Shown here in pieces: positions 33,675 to 41,405 of a DNA stretch of 64,000 bases. Position numbers and translations under genes: made by a program. The DNA is taken from positions 62,001-126,000 of the forward strand of contig CAVSND010000009.1 of the NCBI GenBank assembly GCA_963729215.1, written 5' to 3'. Position 1 is the stretch's first letter, and each line of letters begins with the position of its first letter. Under the pieces are notes generated by a model. It saw only the letters and a list, made by a program, of their open reading frames with translations. It had not been told where the DNA came from and ran no database searches. The stretch comes from CAVQJU01 sp963729215 (GTDB lineage: Bacteria; Acidobacteriota; Vicinamibacteria; Vicinamibacterales; CAVVIG01).

Positions 33675-34835
33675 CTAGCCTGCCAATTTGACGACTTTGG
33701 CGGCCGCGTCGTCCATGCTGTCGGCCGTGGTCAGCTTCATCCCGCTGTCGCGGAGGATCTTCTTGCCTTCCTCGACGTTCGTCCCCTCCATCCGGATGAC
33801 GATGGGGACAGGCACACCAAGTTCCTTCACGGCCGCCACCACGCCCTGGGCGAGCACGTCGCAGCGCAGGATGCCGCCGAAAATATTGATCAGGACGGCT
33901 TTCACGTTCTTGTCGGACATCAAAATCTTGAACGCATTCCGGATCTGTTCGGCGTTGGCGCCGCCGCCCACGTCCAGGAAGTTCGCCGGCTCGCCTCCCG
34001 CCAGCTTGATGATGTCCATCGTCGCCATCGCGAGCCCCGCGCCGTTGACCATGCACCCGATGTTGCCGTCGAGGTGGATGTAGTTCAGCGAGAACTTCGA
34101 CGCTTCGATTTCGAGCGGATCCTCCTCGGCGAGGTCGCGCAGTTCGCGGATATCGCGGTGGCGGTACAGCGCGTTGTCGTCGAAGTTCATCTTGGCGTCG
34201 AGCGCCAGGAGATCCCCGGCCGCCGTCACGACCAGCGGATTGATTTCGACCATCGTGGCGTCGTTGGCGAGAAACGCCTCGTACAACGAGGTGGCCAGCT
34301 TCACGAACTTGTTCACCTGCTGACCGTCCAGGCCGATGGCAAAGCCGACCTGACGCGCCTCGAACGGCACGAGCCCCACGCCGGGCTCGATGTAGACGCG
34401 AACGATCTTCTCGGGTGTGGAGGCCGCGACCTCTTCGATGTCCATGCCCCCCGCGGCGCTGGCCATCATCACAGGCTTGCCGGCCGCCCGATCGAGCACG
34501 AGGCTCAGATACAGCTCGCGCGTCATCTGGAGGCCTTCTTCGACCAGGACGCGGCCGACAATGCGGCCTTCCGGACCCGTCTGATGGGTGATGAGGGTCA
34601 TCCCGAGCATGTCGCGCGCGATTCGTTCGGCATCGTCGGCCGACCGGGCAAGCTTGACCCCGCCGCCCTTTCCGCGGCCGCCCGCGTGAATCTGCGCCTT
34701 GACGACCACCACGCTGCCGCCCAGATGCTGGGCGATCTCGCGTGCGTCGGCGGCCGTGGACGCCACTTCCCCGCCCGGGACGGGAACGCCGTGGCGCTTC
34801 AGGATGGCTTTTGCTTGGTACTCGTGAATTTTCAT
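33675..34835 (-). CDS. sucC: Succinyl-CoA synthetase beta subunit (ADP-forming type)
   Basis: ATP-grasp beta subunit, 386 residues. The start MKIHEYQAKAILKRHGVPVP fixes ATG 34835. ATP-grasp features include VVVKAQIHAGGRGKGGGVKL and EINPLVVTAAGDLLALDAKM. The C-terminal CoA-ligase domain has NGAGLAMATMDIIKLAGGEP and NIFGGILRCDVLAQGVV. It is divergent from sdhC, with 114 bp between. Confidence 0.97.
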   Translation of the reverse strand: MKIHEYQAKAILKRHGVPVPGGEVASTAADAREIAQHLGGSVVVVKAQIHAGGRGKGGGVKLARSADDAERIARDMLGMTLITHQTGPEGRIVGRVLVEEGLQMTRELYLSLVLDRAAGKPVMMASAAGGMDIEEVAASTPEKIVRVYIEPGVGLVPFEARQVGFAIGLDGQQVNKFVKLATSLYEAFLANDATMVEINPLVVTAAGDLLALDAKMNFDDNALYRHRDIRELRDLAEEDPLEIEASKFSLNYIHLDGNIGCMVNGAGLAMATMDIIKLAGGEPANFLDVGGGANAEQIRNAFKILMSDKNVKAVLINIFGGILRCDVLAQGVVAAVKELGVPVPIVIRMEGTNVEEGKKILRDSGMKLTTADSMDDAAAKVVKLAG

Positions 34836-34911
34836 GCTGGCAAGCGACTGATAGTAATCTGCGGCCGAGCGGATCGTCAATTGCGCGTCCGCGCCCGGGA
34901 TGGCGATGCGC

Positions 34912-34941
34912 TCGACACCGACGCTGGGGCGACAGTAAACT
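34912..34941 (+). promoter_or_regulatory. Promoter of sdhCAB, placing the start site at or near the sdhC ATG
   Basis: TCGACA (34912-34917), an 18-bp spacer and TAAACT (34936-34941) lie directly before ATG 34950. The expected transcription start is about 34948-34950, which would make the sdhC message nearly leaderless. No Shine-Dalgarno sequence is seen. Confidence 0.5.
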
Positions 34942-34949
34942 TCCGGTAC

Positions 34950-35633
34950 ATGGCCACACGCTTACGTGTCTTCAGTTCGACTGTCGGCACCAAACTTGTC
35001 ATTGGCGCCACTGGTTTTCTTCTTTTCCTCTACCTTCTTATACACATCGGCGGCAATCTGCTGGTCTTCCTGGGTCCCGACGTCTTCAATCAGTACGCGT
35101 ATGTGATGGAAGACAAGAACCCGCTGCTTCCGGCCATCGAAATCGGATTGCTGGCGGTCGTCCTCATCCACCTCTATAAGACAGTGCGGATGTTCTTCGG
35201 CAACCAGGCGGCACGGCCGATCGGCTACCAGAAGAAGCGGTACGCCGGGGGGACCAGCCGGAAATCGTTCGCCTCCTCCACGATGATCCTGTCGGGGATT
35301 TGGCTCCTGGTCTTCCTCGTGATTCACACCCGGGCATTCAGGTTTGCGCCTACGTATCCGTGGCCCGGAGGCGGCCGCGACCTGTACCGGCAGGAGATGG
35401 AGAACCTCTCCAATCCGCTGACGGTCGCGTTTTACATCCTCAGCATGGTCGTGGTCGGCTCGCACCTGTGGCACGGGATCTCGAGCGCCGTTCAGTCCCT
35501 GGGCGCAAGCAATCCCCGGTGGACGCCCAGACTGCTCGTCGCTGGCAAGGTCATCGCCGTGCTCATTGCCGGATCATTCATTGTCATCGCCGTGTGGGCC
35601 TACGTGACCCAGGGCGGGCGGGTGCGCGTATGA
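34950..35633 (+). CDS. sdhC: Succinate dehydrogenase cytochrome b subunit
   Basis: A 227-residue integral membrane subunit of the single-polypeptide, b558-type (B. subtilis-like) family, so no sdhD is expected or found. It has five hydrophobic helices: VIGATGFLLFLYLLIHIGGN, IEIGLLAVVLIHLYKT, MILSGIWLLVFLVIHT, VAFYILSMVVVGSHLWHGIS and KVIAVLIAGSFIVIAVWAYV. The His residues in LIHIGGN, VLIHLYK, LVIHTRAF and GSHLWHG are candidate heme ligands. The TGA overlaps the sdhA ATG as ATGA. This family often reduces menaquinone. Confidence 0.94.
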   Translation: MATRLRVFSSTVGTKLVIGATGFLLFLYLLIHIGGNLLVFLGPDVFNQYAYVMEDKNPLLPAIEIGLLAVVLIHLYKTVRMFFGNQAARPIGYQKKRYAGGTSRKSFASSTMILSGIWLLVFLVIHTRAFRFAPTYPWPGGGRDLYRQEMENLSNPLTVAFYILSMVVVGSHLWHGISSAVQSLGASNPRWTPRLLVAGKVIAVLIAGSFIVIAVWAYVTQGGRVRV

Positions 35634-37543
35634 AGCTCGAAGCGAAGATTCCGTCGGGACCGATTGCGCAGAAGTGGGACCGCCACAAGTTCGAGATGAA
35701 GCTGGTCAACCCCGCCAACAAGCGCAAATACACCATCATCGTCGTCGGCACGGGCCTGGCCGGGGCGTCGGCCGCCGCGTCCCTCGGCGAGCTCGGCTAC
35801 AACGTCCTGAATTTCTGCATCCAGGACAGCCCCCGGCGCGCCCATAGTATTGCGGCCCAGGGGGGAATCAACGCCGCCAAGAACTATCAGAACGACGGCG
35901 ACAGCGTGTATCGCCTCTTCTACGACACGGTCAAGGGAGGCGACTACCGGTCGCGGGAAGCGAACGTCTACCGCCTCGCGCAGCTGAGCGTGAACATCAT
36001 CGACCAGTGCGTGGCGCAGGGCGTGCCGTTCGCGCGCGAGTACGGCGGCCTGCTCGACAACCGGTCGTTCGGCGGTGCCCAGGTGTCGCGAACGTTCTAC
36101 GCACGCGGCCAGACGGGTCAACAGCTGTTGATCGGGGCCTATCAATCGCTGATGCGACAAGTGCACACGAAGAGCGTGAAGCTCTTTCCGCGGCGCGAGA
36201 TGCTCGACCTGGTGATCATCGACGGCAAGGCGCGGGGCATCATCGTCCGCAATCTGACGACCGGAGAACTGGAGCGATATGCCGCGGATGCGGTCATCCT
36301 CGCGACCGGCGGTTACGGGACGGCGTATTACCTGTCCACCAACGCGGTGAACTCCAACGTGACGGCGGCGTGGCGGGCGCACAAGCGCGGCGCGCTGTTC
36401 GCGAATCCCTGTTATACGCAGATTCACCCGACGTGTATTCCGGTGAGCGGCGAACACCAGTCGAAGCTGACGCTCATGAGCGAGAGCCTTCGCAATGACG
36501 GCCGCGTCTGGGTGCCCAAGCAGAAGGGCGACAAGCGTCCGCCCGAACAAATTCCGGAGAGCGAGCGCGACTACTACCTCGAACGCAAGTACCCGAGCTT
36601 CGGCAATCTCGTGCCGCGCGACGTGGCGTCCCGCAACGCCAAGCAGGCGTGCGACGACGGCCGCGGCGTCGGCGACAGCGGGCTGGCCGTCTATCTGGAC
36701 TTCACCGATGCCGTGAAGCGGCTTGGGATCGACACGGTTCGGGAGAAATACGGCAACCTGTTCCAGATGTATCAGAAGATCACGGACGAGGATGCCTACA
36801 AGGTCCCGATGCGGATCTACCCGGCGATCCACTACACCATGGGCGGGCTCTGGGTGGACTACAACCTGATGAGCAACGTGCCGGGGCTCCATGTCCTCGG
36901 CGAAGCCAACTTCTCGGACCACGGGGCGAATCGCCTTGGGGCGAGCGCCCTGATGCAGGGCCTCGCGGACGGCTACTTCATCATTCCGTACACCATCGGC
37001 GACTACCTGGCGAGCAATCCCCTGCCGAAGGTGACGACGGATCACGACGCGTTCAAGGAAGCCTCGGACAACTCGCAGAACCAGATCAACAAGCTGCTGG
37101 CCGTCAAGGGCGCGCGCGGAATCCGGGAGATTCACCGGGAACTGGGCCGCATCATGTGGGACGACGTCGGGATGGCCCGGACCGAGGCGAGCCTCCAGCG
37201 GGCGCTGACGAAAATCCCGAAGCTGCGCGAGGAGTTCTGGCACAACGTCTCGGTGCCCGGCTCCGCCGACAACCTCAATCAGAGCCTCGAGTATGCCGGG
37301 CGCGTCGCCGACTATCTCGAATTCTCCGAACTGCTGGCCCTCGACGCCGAGCAGCGAAAGGAATCCTGCGGCGGCCATTTCCGCGAGGAAAGCCAGACGC
37401 CGGACGGCGAAGCGCTCCGCGACGACGCGAACTTCACGTACGTCGCGGCCTGGGAGTTCAAGGGCGTCGGGCGCCCGCCTGAATTGCACAAGGAACCGCT
37501 CGAATTCGACGAAGTGCATCCGTCGCAGAGGAGCTATAAGTAG
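35630..37543 (+). CDS. sdhA: Succinate dehydrogenase flavoprotein subunit
   Basis: FAD-binding catalytic subunit, 637 residues. FAD motif VVGTGLAGASAAASLGELGY; flavinylation region RRAHSIAAQGGINAAKNYQN. Substrate and active-site segments are TQIHPTCIPVSGEHQSKLTL, YPAIHYTMGGLWVDYNLMSN and LGEANFSDHGANRLGASALM. Start MKLEAKIPSGPIAQKWDRHK at ATG 35630 overlaps sdhC. The 88-bp gap to sdhB carries a family F hairpin. Confidence 0.97.
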   Translation: MKLEAKIPSGPIAQKWDRHKFEMKLVNPANKRKYTIIVVGTGLAGASAAASLGELGYNVLNFCIQDSPRRAHSIAAQGGINAAKNYQNDGDSVYRLFYDTVKGGDYRSREANVYRLAQLSVNIIDQCVAQGVPFAREYGGLLDNRSFGGAQVSRTFYARGQTGQQLLIGAYQSLMRQVHTKSVKLFPRREMLDLVIIDGKARGIIVRNLTTGELERYAADAVILATGGYGTAYYLSTNAVNSNVTAAWRAHKRGALFANPCYTQIHPTCIPVSGEHQSKLTLMSESLRNDGRVWVPKQKGDKRPPEQIPESERDYYLERKYPSFGNLVPRDVASRNAKQACDDGRGVGDSGLAVYLDFTDAVKRLGIDTVREKYGNLFQMYQKITDEDAYKVPMRIYPAIHYTMGGLWVDYNLMSNVPGLHVLGEANFSDHGANRLGASALMQGLADGYFIIPYTIGDYLASNPLPKVTTDHDAFKEASDNSQNQINKLLAVKGARGIREIHRELGRIMWDDVGMARTEASLQRALTKIPKLREEFWHNVSVPGSADNLNQSLEYAGRVADYLEFSELLALDAEQRKESCGGHFREESQTPDGEALRDDANFTYVAAWEFKGVGRPPELHKEPLEFDEVHPSQRSYK

Positions 37544-37548
37544 GGACT

Positions 37549-37622
37549 AGAGGTCAGAGGTTAGCGGTTGGGCGGAGAGCTTTCTTCCCCTGACCCCTAA
37601 CCTCCAACCTCTAACCTCTTTC
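37549..37622. repeat. Family F inverted repeat between sdhA and sdhB
   Basis: AGAGGTCAGAGGTTAGCGGT faces CCCCTAACCTCCAACCTCTA with about 20 bases between, forming a stable imperfect hairpin in the sdhA-sdhB intercistronic RNA. Same family as 22134. Confidence 0.83.
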
Positions 37623-37631
37623 CGAGGACTC

Positions 37632-38381
37632 ATGAGACTCAACCTGAAGATTTGGCGTCAGACCGGGCCGGCGGCCGCGGGACGCCTGGAAGACTACGTC
37701 GCCGACCACGTGTCGCCCGACATGTCTTTTCTCGAGATGCTCGACGTGGTCAACGAAGGGCTGGTCAAAGGCGGCAAGGACGCGATCGCCTTCGACTCCG
37801 ACTGCCGCGAGGGCATCTGCGGCATGTGCAGCCTCGTCGTGAACGGTGTCCCCCACGGGCCTGACCGGGGAACGACGGTCTGTCAGCTGCACATGCGCCG
37901 GTTCAAGGACGGCGACACCATCACCATCGAGCCCTGGCGGGCCAAGGCGTTTCCGGTCGTCAAGGATCTGGTCGTCGATCGCGGCGCCTTCGATCGCATC
38001 ATCGCCGCCGGCGGCTACGTGTCGGTGAATTGCGGGGGTGCGCCCGACGGCAACGCGATTCCTATCTCGAAGGAGATGTCCGACCTGGCGATGGACTCGG
38101 CGGCCTGCATCGGCTGCGGGGCGTGCGTCGCGGCCTGCAAGAACGCGTCGGCCCACCTGTTCATGAGCGCCAAAATCTCGCACCTGGCCCTGCTGCCTCA
38201 GGGGCAGATCGAGCGCAGCGCACGCGTCGTGGCGATGATCGAACAGGCGGACGCGGAGGGCTTCGGCAGCTGCTCGAACGAGGGCGAATGCGAGGCCGTC
38301 TGTCCGAAGGAGATTCCCATCTCCAACATCGCGCGCATGACGCGAGAGTATGTGAAATCGGTTCTCGCCGCCGGCAAATAG
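37632..38381 (+). CDS. sdhB: Succinate dehydrogenase iron-sulfur subunit
   Basis: A 249-residue Fe-S subunit. The [2Fe-2S] motif is SDCREGICGMCSLVVNG with a later C in TTVCQLHM. The [4Fe-4S]/[3Fe-4S] ligands are CIGCGACVAACKNASA, then GSCSNEGECEAVCPKEI. Start MRLNLKIWRQTGPAAAGRLE at ATG 37632, preceded by TCCGAGGACTC (weak ribosome site). The last gene of sdhCAB. Confidence 0.96.
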   Translation: MRLNLKIWRQTGPAAAGRLEDYVADHVSPDMSFLEMLDVVNEGLVKGGKDAIAFDSDCREGICGMCSLVVNGVPHGPDRGTTVCQLHMRRFKDGDTITIEPWRAKAFPVVKDLVVDRGAFDRIIAAGGYVSVNCGGAPDGNAIPISKEMSDLAMDSAACIGCGACVAACKNASAHLFMSAKISHLALLPQGQIERSARVVAMIEQADAEGFGSCSNEGECEAVCPKEIPISNIARMTREYVKSVLAAGK

Positions 38382-38383
38382 GC

Positions 38384-38446
38384 AGGTTCGCCAGGACGGC
38401 GAACCTGCCGCTGGGTAGCGCAGGCCTTCAGGCCTGCGTTCACACC
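38384..38446. repeat. Family B palindromes between sdhB and mdh
   Basis: GGCAGGTTCGCCAGGACGGC, then GAACCTGCC, forms one hairpin; GCAGGCCTTCAGGCCTGC forms the second. The genes converge here, so the block may end transcription from both sides. Confidence 0.78.
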
Positions 38447-39366
38447 TTAATCACGTCCACCAGTTCTTTGACGGCGGCCGCGGACTTCTTGAACGCGGCG
38501 TCTTCGTCCGGCGTGAGCTTGATCTCGATAATCTTTTCCAGGCCCTTCGCGCCGAGCTTGCAGGGCACCCCGACAAACAGATCGCGCACGCCGTACTCCC
38601 CCTGCAGAAACACCGAGCACGGCAGGATCTTCCGCTTGTCGAGGAGAATCGCCTCGACCATCTCGACCACTGACGCTCCCGGGGCGTACCAGGCGCTCGT
38701 GCCCACCAGTTCGGTAATCTCGAGGCCGCCGCGGGCCGTCCGCGCGCAGATCTTGTCGATCGTCGCCTTGTCCATCAACTCGGTAATGGGGACACCGGCT
38801 ACCGTCGAGTAGCGAGGCAGCGGCACCATCGTGTCGCCGTGGCCGCCCAGAACGAACGCGTGAACGTTGTCCGTCGACACGTTCAGCTCCTTGGCGATAA
38901 ATGAGCGCATCCGCGCGCTGTCGAGCACGCCGGCCATGCCGATCACGCGCTCCCGGGGCAGCTTTGACAGCTTGTAGACGGCCTGCGCCATCGCGTCGAG
39001 CGGATTCGAGACGACGATGAGGATGGCGTTCGGCGAATGCTTCACGACCTGCGCCGTGACCGTTTCCATGATCTTGTAGTTGACGTTCAGGAGATCGTCG
39101 CGGCTCATCCCGGGTTTTCGAGGCATCCCCGACGTGATGACCACGACGTCCGAATTCGCGCTTTCGGCGTAGTCGCCCGTGCCGATGACTCGGGCATCCG
39201 ACCCCCAGACCGGACACGCCTCGAGCATGTCGAGCGCGACGCCCTCCGCCTTCTTATCGGCGATGTCGATGACCACCACGTCGGCGAGCTGTTTGTCCGC
39301 CACGCCGCGAGCCACCGTTGCACCGACATTGCCGGCGCCTCCCACCACTGTCACTTTGCGATTCAT
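38440..39366 (-). CDS. mdh: Malate dehydrogenase
   Basis: NAD-dependent malate dehydrogenase of the LDH-like (type 3) group, 308 residues. NAD motif VVGGAGNVGATVARGVADKQ; substrate Arg loop ITSGMPRKPGMSRDDLLNVN; VSNPLDAMAQAVYKLSKLPR; catalytic His in VLGGHGDTMVPLPRYSTVAG. Start MNRKVTVVGGAGN at ATG 39366, with GGAGCGG a few bases upstream as ribosome site. It is followed upstream by icd, completing a TCA block. Confidence 0.97.
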   Translation of the reverse strand: MNRKVTVVGGAGNVGATVARGVADKQLADVVVIDIADKKAEGVALDMLEACPVWGSDARVIGTGDYAESANSDVVVITSGMPRKPGMSRDDLLNVNYKIMETVTAQVVKHSPNAILIVVSNPLDAMAQAVYKLSKLPRERVIGMAGVLDSARMRSFIAKELNVSTDNVHAFVLGGHGDTMVPLPRYSTVAGVPITELMDKATIDKICARTARGGLEITELVGTSAWYAPGASVVEMVEAILLDKRKILPCSVFLQGEYGVRDLFVGVPCKLGAKGLEKIIEIKLTPDEDAAFKKSAAAVKELVDVIKV

Positions 39367-39380
39367 ATCCGCTCCTATTT

Positions 39381-39473
39381 CGACACAATCAAACGCAGAG
39401 ATCGCAGAGATCGCGAAGAAGATCAGATTTCTCAGCGATCTCTGCGAATCTCCGCGTTTGATTGTTTTGTCGA
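39381..39473. repeat. Family E AACGCAGAGATCGCAGAGAT inverted repeat between icd and mdh
   Basis: CAATCAAACGCAGAGATCGC, then AGAGATCGC, faces GCGATCTCTGCGAATCTCCG, then CGTTTGATTG. The arms are about 28 bp and nearly perfect, with about 18 bases between. The hairpin sits in the icd-mdh gap (39367-39496). Confidence 0.85.
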
Positions 39474-39496
39474 GTTCTCTCTTGTCTCTGCGCTCT

Positions 39497-40825
39497 CTAC
39501 ATGCTCGCGATGATTTGGTCCCCGAACGCCGACGTGGACAGCTCCGTCGCGCCATCCATGAGCCGCGCGAAGTCGTAGGTGACACGTTTTGTCGAGATCG
39601 CGCCATCCATGCCCTTGACGATCAAGTCTGCCGCCTCGGGCCAGCCGAGGTGGCGGAACATCATTTCGCCCGAGAGGATGACCGAGCCGGGATTCACCTT
39701 GTTGAGGTTTGTGTACTTGGGCGCGGTGCCGTGGGTCGCCTCGAACACGGCATGCCCTGTGACGTAGTTGATGTTGCCCCCCGGCGCGATGCCGATGCCG
39801 CCCACCTGCGCCGCGAGCGCGTCGGACAGGTAGTCCCCGTTCAGGTTGGGCGTGGCGATGACGTCGAACTCGTCCGGCCGCGTCAGCACCTGCTGGAGCG
39901 TGATGTCGGCGATCGCATCCTTGATCAGCAGTCCTGCGCCCGGCTTGCCGTCGGGAATCCGGCACCATGGACCGCCGTCGATCTCGACGGCGCCGAAGAC
40001 TTCCTTCGCGATTTTGTAGCCCCAATCGCGGAAGGCGCCTTCGGTGAACTTCATGATGTTGCCCTTGTGCACCAGCGTGACGCTCTTGCGGCGATTCTTC
40101 ACCGCATAGCTGATCGCGCTGTGAACCAGGCGTTCCGTCCCGAGCCAGCTCATGGGCTTGATGCCGATGCCGACCTCGATCCCGACTTCCCGCTTGGGCG
40201 CGCCGATGGCTTCGAGCTGCGCCTGCCAGGTGCGGCCGGCGCCTTCGCTGCCGAAGCGGATCTTCCTGAAATCCTTCGGGAACTCCCGTTCGAGGAAGTC
40301 GAGCACCTTCTGGGCCTCGGGCGAGCCGGCGACGTACTCGATGCCGGCGTAGATGTCCTCGATGTTCTCCCGGAAGATCACCATGTCCACTTTCTCGGGA
40401 TGCCTGATCGGCGACGGCACGCCCCGATACCAGCGAACAGGCCGCAGGCAGACGAAGAGATCGAGAAGCTGACGTAACGCGACGTTCAGCGACCGGATGC
40501 CGCCGCCGACCGGAGTCGTCAGCGGACCTTTGATGCCGACCAAGTACTCCCGGAACGCTTCGACCGTCTCATCTGGCAGCCAGCTGTTCGACTGCTTGAA
40601 GCTTTTCTCACCCGCGTAGACTTCGAGCCACGCGATCTTCTTCTTGCCGCCGTACGCTTTCTCGACGGCCGCGTCCATCACGCGGACGCTGGCGCGCCAG
40701 ATATCGGGACCGGTGCCGTCGCCTTCAATGAAGGGGATGATCGGATCGTCCGGCACGATGAGTTGTCCGTTTCGGCGCGCGATCGGCGTGCCGCTCGATG
40801 GTTTTGGAGCTGCAGGATTAGCCAT
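39497..40825 (-). CDS. icd: Isocitrate dehydrogenase (NADP-type)
   Basis: Oxidative decarboxylation of isocitrate to 2-oxoglutarate. 442 residues, similar to bacterial type I Icd. Start region PDDPIIPFIEGDGTGPDIWR; substrate site VGGGIRSLNVALRQLLDLFV and CLRPVRWYRG; VIFRENIEDIYAGIE; nucleotide-binding ATHGTAPKYTNLNKVNPGSV. The residues usual for NADP preference (K/Y after HGTAPKY) are consistent with NADP. ATG 40825; upstream 40826-41022 is divergent from the cytochrome gene. Confidence 0.95.
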   Translation of the reverse strand: MANPAAPKPSSGTPIARRNGQLIVPDDPIIPFIEGDGTGPDIWRASVRVMDAAVEKAYGGKKKIAWLEVYAGEKSFKQSNSWLPDETVEAFREYLVGIKGPLTTPVGGGIRSLNVALRQLLDLFVCLRPVRWYRGVPSPIRHPEKVDMVIFRENIEDIYAGIEYVAGSPEAQKVLDFLEREFPKDFRKIRFGSEGAGRTWQAQLEAIGAPKREVGIEVGIGIKPMSWLGTERLVHSAISYAVKNRRKSVTLVHKGNIMKFTEGAFRDWGYKIAKEVFGAVEIDGGPWCRIPDGKPGAGLLIKDAIADITLQQVLTRPDEFDVIATPNLNGDYLSDALAAQVGGIGIAPGGNINYVTGHAVFEATHGTAPKYTNLNKVNPGSVILSGEMMFRHLGWPEAADLIVKGMDGAISTKRVTYDFARLMDGATELSTSAFGDQIIASM

Positions 40826-41007
40826 ATGAGATTAGGTCAGGTCCCCCGAATCGAGAGAACGATTCACACAGAAATTGTTGAAAACTCTGTGGAAAAACCG
40901 CTCCGGTTACCGCACTGTTACGCTGCAATTGGAATGTTTTAGCGGTTTGCACCAAAGCAGGGCGACCGCGCACATCTCCGTCTTCGATCGCACTGAAACC
41001 TTGGGAT

Positions 41008-41013
41008 TATACT
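41008..41013 (+). promoter_or_regulatory. -10 element immediately upstream of the cytochrome c gene
   Basis: TATACT ends 9 bp before GTG 41023. Its expected start site (about 41020) would leave at most a few untranslated bases. The -35 (TCGATC, 40984-40989) is weak. The rest of the 197-bp gap holds an AT-rich stretch (40870-40890) but no other element I can name. Confidence 0.42.
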
Positions 41014-41022
41014 GTAGCGACC

Positions 41023-41397
41023 GTGCGTTACATGCTCCCGGCCCTCGCGCTTGCCGCGACACTGCAGACCACACCACCGGCCAATCCTGTTACATCTGAC
41101 GCGACGTCGATCGCGGCCGGCAAAAAATTGTACGCCTCCAATTGCGCGTCCTGCCACGGGGACACCGGTCAGGGCGACGGGCGGGCGGGCAAGCAGCTCA
41201 CTCCGCAACCGGCCAATCTCGTCGACGCCACGTGGATTCACGGCTCAACTGACGGCGAGATTTTCCTGGTCATCCGCGACGGCGTCAAAGATACCGGCAT
41301 GAAGGCATTCGGATCCCGTATGACCACCCACCAGATGTGGGATGTCCTGAACTACCTGCGCAGCATCGGGCCGGACTCCGCCAGCACGCCGCGCTGA
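41023..41397 (+). CDS. Small mono-heme cytochrome c
   Basis: A 124-residue secreted or membrane-anchored class I cytochrome c. A short hydrophobic N-terminus (MRYMLPALALAATLQ) acts as signal. The heme site is ASNCASCHGDTGQGDG (about residues 42-50); the distal ligand is probably Met in KDTGMKAFGSRMT, followed by the C-terminal helix HQMWDVLNYLRSI. GTG 41023 or ATG 41032 could be the start. It could carry electrons from the bc complex to a terminal oxidase (inferred). It is followed by serA 8 bp on, an unrelated partner. Confidence 0.85.
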   Translation: MRYMLPALALAATLQTTPPANPVTSDATSIAAGKKLYASNCASCHGDTGQGDGRAGKQLTPQPANLVDATWIHGSTDGEIFLVIRDGVKDTGMKAFGSRMTTHQMWDVLNYLRSIGPDSASTPR

Positions 41398-41405
41398 CCC
41401 GTCTG

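Noticed and set aside
40870..40896. DnaA-box-like TGTGGAAAA and AT-rich stretch upstream of icd and the cytochrome c gene
   Set aside because: A single imperfect match with no cluster, no dnaA/dnaN nearby and no sign of an origin.
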